Source of the DNA: Macrotis lagotis
Taxonomy: Eukaryota; Chordata; Mammalia; Peramelemorphia; Peramelidae
DNA: 64,000 nucleotides
Direction: 5' to 3'
NCBI RefSeq assembly: GCF_037893015.1
Contig: NC_133661.1
Coordinates: 189,175,991 to 189,239,990, forward strand
Part shown: in pieces, positions 9,960 to 21,664 of the stretch
How positions within the stretch are numbered: position 1 is the first letter of the stretch
How the letters are laid out: each line of letters starts with the position of its first letter
Notes under the pieces: generated by a model
The model's input: only the letters and a program-made list of their open reading frames with translations
Told to the model about the DNA's origin: nothing
Databases searched by the model: none
Position numbers and translations under genes: made by a program

Positions 9960-12130
9960 GATATAATGGAAGACCTTCGTTGAAGGACTGTCATTGGGTA
10001 CTGGGGCAGTATAGCCCAGTATAGGTGGGAGAGCTGCAAAGCAAGCTCAGGACCCTTAGTCACAGCATAGCTCAGATCTGGACTCAGCAAGCCAGCAATG
10101 AATTTGTCAACCACAGCTTAGAAGACAAAGTTTGAGCCATTGGGAGCACTGATGTAATAGGCAAGACTGAATTGGGCTATCCTAAGGCAGGGACCAAACC
10201 ACTAACACCTGATATGGCATAGGGAACACCATAAGTGAACAGAAATCAGAAGCCAGATGGCTAGTCACAGCCCCAAAAACTTTGGATTATGTCCCCTTTG
10301 CATCAGGAGTACAGGTGGACTATCAAAGTGAGCAAAAAAGGCACTAACAATAAAAAGTTACTTATTCTAATAGGGATACTAAAACATCCCAGAAGAGGAA
10401 AGCAATGTCAAAATTCCTTTATGTGAACCCATTAAAGTGGTTTTTGAATTGATCTCAAATCGAAAAAGTCCTTCAGGAAGAGTTCAAAATGCATTTTAAA
10501 AATCAAAGAAGAAAAGAAAAAGGAAGAAAAGAAATGAGAGTGATACAAGAGAGTTATGAATAATTGACTGAAGAAAGCAATAACTTGAAAAGTAGAACTA
10601 TTCATATGGAAAATGAAATCAATCCCTCTAAAAGTAAAATTAACCAACTGGAAAATGGAACACAAAAGCTAACTGAAGAAAAACATTCTAAAAATTAGAA
10701 TTGGACAGAGGGAAACTCGTGACTCTATGACAATTAAGAATCCATCAAACAAAGCCAAGAAGCTGAAGAAATGGAAGAAAATGTAAGAGTTCTTAGGAAA
10801 ACTACATCCAGGAGACAGAATTTAGGAATTATTGCTCTACCTGAAAGCCACAATTAGGAAAAAGTGCCTGGAAAACATCATGCAGGAAATCATAATGGAA
10901 AACTGTCCTAATATCATATAACAAAAGTTAAAATCATCTTTGAAGGAATCCATAAATTATGCCCCCCCAGAAAGATAACCCCAAAATAAAAATTCCAAGG
11001 AATTTTGCAATCAAATTTCAAAAATCTCATCTAAAGTAGAAAATATTGCAAACTATCAAAAAGAAGAATTCATTTGAATACCGGGGAGTCATAGTCAGTA
11101 AGAAGTAACTGCTTCAATATTAGAATATCCAAGGACATGGAACATGTTATTCTGGAAAGAAAAGGAACTTGGATTAAAACCAAAAATCAACAACCCCTCA
11201 GAATTCAGCATACTCTTAGAGGAGGGGGAAAAGTTGAATTTTTGACAAAATAGAGTACTTTCAAACTTACCACATTAAAAGACCAGAACTGAAAAGAAAA
11301 TTTGATCTTAAATACAAGATTCAAGAGAAGTGTAAAAAGGAAAATGAAATGAAAATAAATATTTTTAATAAGATTAAATGAGAAGATAATACCGGTTACT
11401 TATCCTGAGAACTGCATTTCTCATAAGACAGTTGGGAAAAAGCATAATAAGAGGTTGTGGGTATAAATTAATCATCATGTGATGATTTACTTTAGTCCAG
11501 GATGATTAAATTTCTATGGAAACAGTTGGAAGGAAAATGTTCAGTCAGAGAGTGTGTGTATAAAATTATCAATTGGTAATGGTATTTTAACTAATGAAGG
11601 TTTTACTTGTTTTTGGAAAGTTGAAGGCAAAATACTTGAATAGTGGATCTGTGTATTATTCTGATAGGAACGTGAATAGAGGATGTGGGCACAAATTGAT
11701 CATGATAAGAATTGTACCTCTAGTTAAAAGAGGTATACTTTGACAGTGGGTAGAGGTACATAACAGGTATAAATCAAGATGTGAAAAAAGAATCATTCAG
11801 TAAATATTACTTTCCATAGATTTGACTCAATGTGAGAAAGATATATATTCCCAATTGGGTTTAGATATTTATCGTAACCTACAAGGAATTAGAAGGAAAA
11901 TGGGGAAAGGGCAATGTGAGGTTGGCAGCAATGAAGTAATGCATCACTCAGCAAGGATAAGGGTGGGGGGGAGAAAGAAAAATACAAATAGGGAGAAGAT
12001 AGGGTGAAGAAAAATAAAAAAGTTTTTGTTGTTTCTTTCTCTCTCATGATTATTTTTTTCCCTTAAGCTCTCATTCTTCTTTTCCAACATGTCTCATTTG
12101 GAAATACATTAAACACAATTATACATGTAT
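9960..12130 (+). mobile_element. old HAL1 (half-L1) element, decayed
   Basis: Plus-strand remains of an L1 ORF1-type gene without ORF2. A 5' part at 9960-10380 leads into the coiled-coil and RRM region (CAACTGGAAAATGGAACACAAAAG; GGAATTATTGCTCTACCTGAAAG) and the C-terminal domain (GGAACTTGGATTAAAACCAA; AGTTGAATTTT). Next comes the HAL1 joint GACCAGAACTGAAAAGAAAATTTGATCTT at about 11281 and a purine-rich 3' region. Many stops are present. It is inactive and old. Confidence 0.7.
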
Positions 12131-12835
12131 AAATTTTATCAGAGTGTTCACTGCCATGGTTGAGGAGGAAAGAAAAAGATGGTGGTAGAAATTGTAGTAC
12201 TCAAAAGCTTGTAAAAGAATAAATGTTGAGGAAATTGAAAGGAAACCCATTAATTGGGGAAATGAATGAACAAATTATTGCATATGACTCTTATGGCGTA
12301 TTATTGTTCAATAAGAAACCATGAATGGTCGGACCCTACAGCAGTATGGAAAGAATTACAAGAACTGATGCTGAGCAAAGGGAGCAAAAACCAAGAGAAC
12401 ATTGTACACAATAACAGAACTGTGAGTTGATCAAATATAATGGAAGCAGCTCCTCTCAGTAGTTCAGATAAGTAGAACAACTCTGGGATATATGTTAAGG
12501 ACAACATCCTTTGCATCTAGACAAAAGAATCAAAACAAACTACCAATGCCCCCCCTCCACAGATTCTGAATGAACATTATGCTTATTTTTGAAAAATTTC
12601 TCTATTGTTTTTTTCTTCCTATCTCAAGATCTTCTTTCTTTTCTGTTGGTCTGAATTACTCATGCACAATATCTCTAATATGTAAACATATTAAACAGAA
12701 ATGGACATGTACAATTACTGAGGGAGAGGGGTAGAATGGGAAGGTGTAAGATAATTGTGTACGTAATTATGCAAGTCAATGAACATTGAAAAACTTTTAT
12801 AACATGCAAATGAAAAATAAAATAAAGTAAGCAAA
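12130..12835 (+). mobile_element. L1 3' end, truncated
   Basis: ORF2 C-terminal remains (TTAATTGGGGAAATGAATGAACAA; ACAAGAACTGATGCTGAGCAAAG) run into a 3' UTR with a pyrimidine-rich middle and an A-rich end (AAATGAAAAATAAAATAAAG) at about 12830. Confidence 0.75.
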
Positions 12836-12849
12836 AAGAATGAATGTTG

Positions 12850-13305
12850 AACACTATCTTTGCATTTAATTGGAAAAAACAGTAAAAAGTGCAAAAACTT
12901 AACATAAACTGACGCAAAGTGAAATGGGCCAGGAGAACATTGTACTCAGGAATAGAAGTATTGTAAGATCTACTGTGAATAACCTAGCTATTTTCAGCGA
13001 TACAATGACCCAAGAAAATCCTGAAGGACTTCTGATGAAACATCTCCAGAGAATGACCTAATGTAGTCTGAATGCAGTTATTGTTCTTTATTTTCTTTAG
13101 GGCTTTTGTCTATGTCTCCTTTCACAGCATGACTTACATGTGCTACTACACATGTACAATCTTTGTCGTATGGTTTGCTATGTCAATTTGGAGAGTGGGG
13201 GAGGGGAAAGAAAATATGGAACTCATAATCTGAAAAAATATTGCTAGTTGTTTTTATATGTAATTTAGAAAAAGCAAAACATTAAAGTGTTAAAAAGAAT
13301 ACATT
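12850..13305 (+). mobile_element. second L1 3' UTR fragment
   Basis: Another L1 3' end follows directly: CTGACGCAAAGTGAAATGGGCCAGGAGAACATTGTAC..., a GGGGGAGGGGAAAG block and an A-rich end. It repeats the structure of the previous entry, so it is a separate insertion. Confidence 0.65.
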
Positions 13306-14145
13306 TTAGAGAAAGGATTGAATTTATCCTCACAGTCATCAACATTTTGGAAAAGTGAAGCAATGACAAGTAATTTACTAATTGGACCTCTTTTTTCTTG
13401 CCATTAGACATAAGGAAGCAATATCAGATGACTTTTAAGTTTACTTGCATTTGTAGATCCTTAATCTTCTAATCCTGATAATTATTTATTGGCTATTAAT
13501 TGCTTTGTAAGCTAATGATGTAGAAAAGAACAGTCTTCTGTAAAAATGTTCAAATTAGTCCACCTTGATAGACAGACATTTTGACCAGTGTCTCCTATTT
13601 GTGGGTGCCAGGCCATTTGAGTTCTTGGAATTAATACTCAATTGTGTGAAATGAATTTGGACACTGACTATTATCATATTGATCTTTAATTCTAATAAGT
13701 GGATGTTGATAATTGTTGGATATTAAGAAAAGTTCCTCGTGCTTTCAAAAGTCTAGAATTCACTTTCCTATATTCTAGTATTTAACATGTAAAGCCTTTG
13801 CTATTATCTTTTTTTATTTATTTAATCATTATATAGAATTAAATAACTAACAATATTTACTACATTGTATTGATTGTAAATAAATTATATGCAATACTTA
13901 CCCAACACCATAAATAGTCATCCTTACTCTAAGTAGTGACTTGATCAGTCCTAATTATTAGAAAGTCTATATTTTTGCTATATAGATAGTTGTTCATATA
14001 TAGGAGCTATTGGAATTATCAAAATCAATTATACACATACATTTTTGTATTTAATTGATTTTGTTACCTATATATGTTAGTGCCAAAGTGTGAACACTTC
14101 TTATTCTTGAAAATATTAGGGGAGAGTATAACTTATCCCTGGCAA
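13306..14145. other. unassigned intergenic sequence
   Basis: AT-rich, no gene or clear repeat family. If the array model is right, this is where an OR4F-like copy might once have been. I see no OR motif on either strand. Confidence 0.4.
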
Positions 14146-14149
14146 AAAA

Positions 14150-15090
14150 AAAATTCAATCAAAGCAAAAAACAATTTCAATCAAAATAAATAAATTAAAA
14201 CTTTTTAAAAACAATGAATATGAGTTAGAAGTTCACTAAGTAAATACAGAAGAAGAGAATGACTCAAAATAAAATACAATTGGAAAATATAAAAATGACT
14301 TTTACATAAGGACTCTGAGTACAAAGAATAGTTTAATCAAAAGATAAAATGAAATTATAATTATTGAATAAAACATTATAAGAAAAAACATTGCTTAGAA
14401 AAGGTTAGAAATATGAAAATTAAAAGTTGCCTGAAAAAACAGAAGGAAGCAAACAACTCAATCATTCAATAGGGGGAGAATGGAAAGATATATTAGGACA
14501 AAGTCAAAAAAACAAAAATTATATAAAATTTCCTAACCTGGAGGAAAAGATGAAGAGAAGCAAATTAGGAAGCACCAAATTCCTTGAAAAAAAATGAATA
14601 AATACCTGAGCACAATAGTTCAAGAGTTATTTAAACAATACCAGAATTATCAGTACTGAAGAAAAAAATAAAAATTAAAAGAGTACATTATGTCACTCTC
14701 AAAATTTAAAATACCCAAAGATATCTGTCAAAAAGCCAGATTTCAGGAGACAAGAAACTTTTGTAAAAGAAAAAATACAGAAAAGAATCAAATACCAAAG
14801 AATCACAGACAATATCACACTAAATTAAGCCATAATTATAATGAAGAAAAATAAATCCTGGAATAAGATATGCCAAAAAATAAACCAAGAAGTGTTCTGC
14901 ACAAGGATAGCATCCTGCAAAATAATTTAGTACTATATGAGAAAAACAGACTTTTAATAAATATAAGAAAGACAGAGACAAAGATAGAAATTAGTTGTAT
15001 AGTTAGAAAAAAAGGTAGAAATAGCATTTCACTACAGACATATAATAAAGATGGGTTGATATCACACACACACACACACACAAACACACA

Positions 15091-15182
<92 letters not shown>

Positions 15183-15720
15183 ATTTTACCTATAGATATT
15201 TTTATCCTACACTTGTACTTTTATTAACTCTAGGTAAACAAATTCCTCTACCAGTAAAAACTGCCATCTTCTTCAAAATGTACTGTATGAGAGGAGTACC
15301 TGAATCATTGAGAGGTTGCAATTTGGACAGATTCAAGCATCCTAAGGAGGACTGAAGCCAGGTTTCCTATCTCTAGAGTCAGGTAACCTGTGCAACATGA
15401 TATATTGAAAAATGTTTAAGGACTGAATCATGATAAAGTGTATATTATTTAATGGCAGGGAAGAAGCAAAGGATCTAATAAAATAATTCTGTCTTAAATG
15501 ATCAGTTGAAGTTGTGAAGAAAGAAACAAAATGATTATTTTATATTTTGTTAGTCTTAAGAGAAGAAAACGGAGAGTAAAAAAGAGTACATAAGGGGACA
15601 ACAGAAAAGAGAGGATTTTAAGAATTTTGAAAATAAGAGTGAGTAAAATAAGAGTATTAGAGTGAGTAAATTAAGAGTATACTAACATGGAGATAAAGGC
15701 AGGAAAAGAGGACATTTTTG
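14150..15720 (+). mobile_element. old HAL1 remains
   Basis: Decayed ORF1-like, A-rich plus-strand sequence (AACCTGGAGGAAAAGATGAAGAGAAG; CAAATACCAAAGAATCACAGAC; TAATTTAGTACTATATGAG). It lies directly before block U copy 1, just as the HAL1 at 43.74-45.0 kb lies before block U copy 2. It was therefore probably there before the duplication. Confidence 0.55.
15062..15179. repeat. compound (CA)n(TA)n microsatellite
   Basis: About 65 bp of CA units, with two AAACA interruptions, change at 15127 into about 52 bp of TA units. Long reading frames across it on both strands are Thr-His/Ile-Tyr or Cys-Val repeats and are not genes. Confidence 0.95.
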
Positions 15721-15779
15721 GAAACTTCACTTTTATTTAAACCAGAAAAAAGTGAACTGTGTCACTCTTGCTATGTCTT

Positions 15780-15870
15780 TGTGTCTCTGTGTCTCTCTGT
15801 CCCTCTCTCTCTCTCTTTCTCTAACACACAAAAACACATCACACACCATACACACACATGCACACACACA
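15780..15870. repeat. (TC)n and imperfect (CA)n tracts
   Basis: TCTCTGTC-rich stretch followed by ACACACA units with breaks. The surrounding 62-residue frame is low-complexity. Confidence 0.75.
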
Positions 15871-15980
15871 AAATGCTACCACAGGCATATGGAATTTGCA
15901 ATATGAAATATGAAGTTCTATAAAATATTATCAGAAAAAAGGAGAGATAAAAGAGATAGAGAAGTTTAAGAGGAAGGGTA

Positions 15981-17031
15981 GAAGGACTCATTTCTAAAAT
16001 ATACAGAGAACTGAGTCATATTTTTAAAACAAAAAGTCATTCCCCAATTGACAAGTGGGCAAAGGATATGCAAAGGCAATTTACAGATGAGGAGATCAAA
16101 GTAATCCATAGCCATATGAAAAATTGCTCTAAATCATTAATTATTAGAGAAATGCAAATTAAAGGTTCTCTGAGGTACCACCTCATATCTCTCAGATTGG
16201 TCAATATGACCAGAAAGGATAATCATAATTGTTGGAAGGGTTGAGGGAAATCTGGGACACTATTACACTGTTGGAGGAGCTTTTGGAACTACTCCCAAAG
16301 GGCAACAAAAAATGTGCATACCTTTTGACTCAGTAATACCACTACTAGGCCTATACCCTGAAGAGATGATGAAAAAGGGTAAAAACATCACTTGTACTAA
16401 AATATTTATAGCAGCCTTGTTTGTGGTGGTAAAGAATTGGAAACCAAGTAAATGTCCTTCAATTGGGGAGTGGCTTAGCAAACTGTGGTATGTGTTATGT
16501 CATGGAACACTATTGTTCTATTAGAAACCAGGAGTGATGGGATTTCAGGGAAGCCTGGAGGGATTTGCATGAACTGATGCTGAGTGAGATAAGCAGAACC
16601 AGAAAAACACCTGTATACCCTAACAACAACATGGGGGTGATGTTCAACCTTGATGGACTAGCTCATTCCATCAGTGCAACAATCGGGAACAATTTTGGGC
16701 TGTCTGCAAAGGAGAGTGCCACCTGTATCCAGATAAAGAGCTGTGGAGTTGGAACACAGTTCAAGGACTATTCCCTTTAATTTAGAAAAAAAAAGACATC
16801 TTATTGTCTGATCTTGTTACCTCTTAGACTTCTTGTCTCTTCCTTAAGGATATGATTTCTCTATCATCAAACTCAATTTGGATCAATGTACAACATGGAA
16901 ACAAAGTAAAGACTGAGAGATTGTTTTCCATTGGGGGGGGGAGTAAGATTGGGGGAAAATTGTAAAACTCAAATAATATCTTTAAAAAAACAATACAATG
17001 TTAACTAAAACAACCAATTTTTTTTAAAAAA
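15981..17031 (+). mobile_element. 5'-truncated L1 with target-site duplication
   Basis: Begins inside ORF2 and runs through the C-terminus. Frame pieces show FDSVIPLLGLYPEEM and KIFIAALFVVVKNWKPSKCP, typical of the end of L1 ORF2p. The 3' UTR with a G9 block and the A-rich tail follow. The 13-bp repeat AAGAGGAAGGGTA flanks it at 15968-15980 and 17032-17044, proving target-primed insertion. The flanks join an older purine-rich HAL1-like tail. Confidence 0.9.
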
Positions 17032-17044
17032 AAGAGGAAGGGTA

Positions 17045-17350
17045 CAGCTAAGGGAATAAACGAAAGAAACCAATTTTTGGTAAGTGTTCATAAAAGGTTG
17101 ATTAAAAGGAAAGTGATAATAAGAATCACTGATCTATACGTATACTGAATGAAGGGAGAAAAATCTAAGGAGAGGATCAGATCACTGTAATTTAAAATTA
17201 TTACTGTTGAGCCTATCCTTTCTTCTCTACCTCAGTTTACTTTTTGAAGAGCAAAAGGGGTAGGAATGATAGCAAAGAGAGGACAACTTATAAACTGATA
17301 TGATCAAGGAAAATTACAATTATAATCATAAATCTGGATGTGACTGGGAT
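17045..17350 (+). other. continuation of old HAL1-like 3' region
   Basis: Sequence resumes after the L1 insertion and is A/G-rich like 15400-15967. No gene. Confidence 0.4.
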
Positions 17351-17359
17351 ACCCTTGTA

Positions 17360-17580
17360 AAATAAATAAAGACCTGGATTTGGAATCAAAAACATCAGAG
17401 GTCAACTTCTTTCTTAGACACATAGCAATTGTTTTACCCTGGGCAAAACACCAGTTTCTTTCAAGGCTCAATTGATTCATTTCTAAAATGAAGATTATAA
17501 CCTACCTTATCGCATTGTTTTGAGGTTTGCTATTCAAGACCTAAAACGTGTTATAAATGTTAGTTATAATTATAATGAAG
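17360..17580 (+). mobile_element. old tRNA/CORE SINE
   Basis: Order: ACCTGGATTTGGAATCAAAAACATCAGAGGTCAA, TTACCCTGGGCAAAACACC, TCATTTCTAAAATGAAGATTATAA, TGTTATAAATGTTAGTTATAATTATAAT. A typical diverged marsupial SINE. Confidence 0.7.
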
Positions 17581-18190
17581 AGTTTTAAATGACAAAACTA
17601 TTCTTTATCGTATATATAAAAGGAAGTGAATCAAATAAAGGATCTGATGAGAACACTAGGAAGATCACTTTAGAAGTTGTGGAAAGTAGTCAAAAATTTG
17701 TCTCAAAGACAATGCTATAATTATGTGTCCAGTGAGTATATTTGAGTGGGACTAGCAGAGAAGGAGGAGTAAACAATTCACAGTTTTCCATTCTCAATTC
17801 CTGGATGATTGGGAAAACAATAAGAATAATCAACATGGAAAGTTGGAAGGAAGTCAGACAAGGAGATGATCAATGCAAAAGAGCAAAGGAAATAGAGTAA
17901 ATGATGAGTAGGGAAACAGGATTTTTTTTTCCTCCTTGTTACCTTCCCTGCTAAACCTGCCCCACTGCTAATTGATCTCAATTACCCAACCTAGAAATTG
18001 ACAGTCATTTTGGAGTTTCTCTCTTATTCTATCCCTTATCAATACTAAATAACTATCAATTAAATGTACTTCTGCAATGAATCTGTCCCCTAGTCTCTAT
18101 TTAGATGGTAAGTCTCATAATTTTTTAATCTTGATGCTTATTATAGAAAGAAATGGAATTCAGTTATTTTAAAAACCAATTAACATATCC
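17581..18190. other. unassigned intergenic sequence
   Basis: No coding or repeat signal that I can name. Confidence 0.35.
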
Positions 18191-18494
18191 TTGCTTCCAG
18201 TCTCTCCTATCTCTCATACAGAATTTTGTTCACCTTTTTTTGTGGCATGAATCACTTTGACAGTGTGGTGAAACCTATGCACTTCTCAGAATGATTAGAA
18301 ATGCATTGAATAAAATTAATAGACTGACATAGGAACCTAATTTAATTCAATATTAAAACATTAAAAAAATTTAAAACCAGTTCATAGACCCCAAATTAAA
18401 GACCCCTGTTCTAATTTATTCTTTACAAAGCTAATAAAATTATCCTCTTAAGTAATAAATTAGTCCCCATTTCAGAATCCATTAGTGCTTTCCA

Positions 18495-18526
18495 TACACA
18501 CAGACACACAGACACACAGACACACA

Positions 18527-18574
<48 letters not shown>

Positions 18575-18595
18575 AACTTCATCTTGCCTGTAGGA
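18495..18595. repeat. (CA)n microsatellite
   Basis: CACAGA units change to a pure CA run. Absent at the matching point in block U copy 2. Confidence 0.95.
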
Positions 18596-18904
18596 CTTTT
18601 TATATCCCCAGTCTTACAGTCTAACTGTAACCAAACAGAATAGAATAACCACCTTGCCTCATCCCATCTTGTTTTACCTTGCCTTGAGACACTTGCACAG
18701 GATTCCTCCATGCAGAGAAAATCCTTACTGATCATTTCTATTCTTAGTGTTCCTTATTACATAAAATATTCTCTGATCCATCCAGCTAAAAGTGACCACA
18801 TACTACTTGCTTTTTCTTGTTAGCTATTTTGTTCTTATTACATGTTGTCTTCTATACTAGTTTATATACTTATATGTCTACATGAGAAATAATCTGGAAT
18901 AGTG

Positions 18905-19060
18905 TTAGCCTTAGAAGCAAAAGAGAACTGGATTCTAGTCCTGTGTGACCATAAGCAAATTATTTAAACACTCACTGCTTCCTCCATTATACAAATAAAT
19001 TGACACATACAATACCTGCCTTATAATGCTTTTATATTGAAAAGTAAAACAGAATATTTT
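18905..19060 (+). mobile_element. old SINE, shared with block U copy 2
   Basis: Diverged tRNA-SINE (TTAGAAGCAAAAGAGAACTGGATTCTAGTC; TGTGTGACCATAAGCAAATTATTTAA). Counterpart at about 45730-45880. Confidence 0.65.
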
Positions 19061-19102
19061 AATCTTTTTAATTGTTTGTGAAAAATAAACTAGGATAGAA
19101 GT

Positions 19103-19113
19103 TGCCATATCTA

Positions 19114-19166
<53 letters not shown>
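19103..19166. repeat. (TATC)n microsatellite
   Basis: About fifteen TATC/CTAT units. Confidence 0.95.
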
Positions 19167-19802
19167 GTAAAATGGTTTGAGATTTACAAGATTCTTTATA
19201 ACCATTACTCCATTTTATTCATTTATTTCATTTGAAGGAAAGTATACAAAGTTTTACGGAAACCATAAAATACTCATTTTCATATAAGCCACCTAATATT
19301 GCTATAATTATTGCTTTAAATTGCCACAGTGCCCAATAGAGTCATAGATTTAGAAATAGAAGGGTTCTGGGTATTCATCTCATTCAGGCTGAAAACTCCT
19401 TCAAGGCCCATTTCATTTTTCATTTATGTATTTTTCAGAGCCAAGATTTTGAATAGTATCTTGTAGTCAGTTAATAAATGTTTATATAATTGAATTTAAT
19501 CCAGAAGAAGAATGGCAATATTTCACATTTCCTAATTCTATATAATCTGAAAGTAGTTATACAGATCATACTTAAGGATGATTGTGACTTCACTATCCTT
19601 CATTGGTAAAAGTTCATTTTTACTTTTCAAATAACAAGTCTATCTAGAAATCTATCTCTATATGACTATGATAAAAAATCTCTGTAAAATACTTCATTTG
19701 TCATTCAACCTACCATCCCTAGATGAAAACATCAATGAAAAAGCTCCTCAATGAAACACAGAAATAATGAAGATTGGGTGCTTCCTGTGACTCAGGGAAG
19801 AT

Positions 19803-19857
<55 letters not shown>
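19803..19857. repeat. (AT)n microsatellite
   Basis: About 27 AT units inside block U copy 1; copy 2 has only a short GACATATATG there. Confidence 0.95.
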
Positions 19858-19858
<1 letters not shown>

Positions 19859-20329
19859 ACAAAAGACAGAAAATAATAGAAACACATAGATAATAATGAG
19901 CATAGAGGATAGAAGAATAAATTCTCATAGGAATTATTAAAGAACCATGTTGGTTTTCCCTAGACTTCAAGGAAAAATTTGTTTCCTGTTCATTAAATTG
20001 GATGTAAATTTCACCAAAGGTATAGTCATATTATTTGCTTAAATTGGCTCTACAAAATGTACATTTATGTAACATATTCAAGAACAAAATAGAATGTTTA
20101 TAGATAAAGGATTAGAATGAAGGCTTTATTATGTAGGCATGAACTCATTAAAATTTCCTTAATTTAGTCAGTAGAATCACCATGATTTTGATCACCCAGA
20201 ACCCAAATATTGATATTATCAGTGATTAATATCTTTCTCTAATTCTCCAACTTCATTCTTTTTCTTTTTGTAGAAGACATGAGTGTAAATTTTATACACT
20301 GGAATTATTTCTTTTTTCTCTCTTTTCAA

Positions 20330-21085
20330 ATTCTTTTCTTATTAAAAATAGAGTTTTCAGCATTTCATTTTTGTAAGATGCATTTCACTCCCTCCCTACA
20401 TCCTGCCCGCTTCTCCATGACAACAAGTAATCAATGTTAAGCATTTTTCTATAACAGTCTTATTGTGAAAGAAAAATAAGGAGAAGAAAAATGGAGTGAG
20501 ATTTAAAAAAGCATACAAAAAATTTTAAGAATTAAAAATAGTAGGGTTTGATCTGCATTCAAACTCCATATTTCTTTCTCTGGATGTGAATGACATTTTT
20601 CATGGCAACTTTTAAAATTATCAATTATTGCATTACTGAGGAGGGTTAAGTCTATCATAGTTGTTCATCATATAATGTGGTTTTTAATGTGTGTAATGTT
20701 CCCCTGGTTGTGCTAATTTCACTTACTATCAGTTAGTAAAAAGCTTTTCCAGTTTTTTTTTTTTTCTGAAATCCACCTGCACATGGTTTCTTATAGAATA
20801 CTAGTATTCCTTTTTATTTATATACCACAATTTGATGAGTCATTCCACAGCTGATATGCATCCCCTCAATTTCCAATTTTTTGCCACTACAAGAAGAGTC
20901 TATATAAATTTTCCCTTTTTATGATCAATTTGAGAAAGAGATCTAATAGAGGTATTACTGGATCAAAAATTATGCAGTTTTATAGCTTTTTAGGCATAGT
21001 TACCAATTCCTCTCCACATTGGTTGGATCAGTTTTCCCACATACTGTCATGTACTTATCATTTTCCTTTCTTTGTCATCTTAACC
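20330..21085 (-). mobile_element. old L1 3' fragment
   Basis: In minus orientation it carries the L1 ORF2 end and 3' UTR. On the plus strand this shows as TTTCTTATAGAATACTAGTATTCC, CATCCCCTCAATTTCCAATTTTTTGCCACTAC and GGATCAAAAATTATGCAG. It is heavily diverged and broken by A-rich stretches. Confidence 0.65.
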
Positions 21086-21664
21086 AATTGAATGCATTAT
21101 TTATAAAAATAAATGTGAAAAACATAGAAAACAAAATTAACTAATAAAACATTGCCAATTGATATTTTATCGAGAGGGCACCAATTAAATATAAAAAGAA
21201 TGAACTAGGCAAAAACCAAGAGGTTGATTTTTTTAAAAATTCATATATAATATATATATCAGAATTTTCAAATATTTAAGGCAAAAACTATTTTTTCTAA
21301 AGGTAATTTGTTGAAGAATGTGAATTAGGACAAAAGTTCTATGAGTAAATAAAAAAAAACTGCTGTAAAACTCTAATAATAGAAATGCATAGTATAATGC
21401 ATTCCATCAAGATTGCTCATCTCATAATTGCTCCTCCTCATAGCCAGAAAATTGGAATAGATGACAAAAAATGAAAAGAACCATTTTTGGAGAGTCTTCA
21501 GGTGAAATAAAAACTTCTTGACATACTGCTAAGGGTGCTATAAAATGATCTCAATATTGTGCAAAATAATTTGGAATTTTGGAATTGTGAAAAAATTTGA
21601 AAAAAAAAACTATATTATCAGTACCTTTTGAGTCAGAATTTTTCCTGATACCATATATTTCTTC

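Larger units (their letters stand above)
18195..20265 (+). repeat. duplicated block U, copy 1
   Basis: Colinear with 45066-47430. Shared marks include ATGCATTGAATAAAATTAATAGACTGACA at 18301 (45189 in copy 2), AGAGAACTGG at 18922 (45750), CATTCAACCTACCATCCCTAGATGAAAA at 19701 and AATTATTAAAGAACCATGTTGGTTTTCCCTAGA at 19931. Copy 1 alone has the CA, TATC and AT microsatellites. Copy 2 alone has an L1 3' piece. Confidence 0.85.

Noticed and set aside
14836-15355. 97- and 161-residue frames with Cys-Val and Thr-His/Ile-Tyr repeats
   Set aside because: They are translations of the CA/TA microsatellite.
18495-18595. Possible CRISPR-like array in repeated CACAGA units
   Set aside because: It is a dinucleotide microsatellite without spacers, in a mammalian genome.
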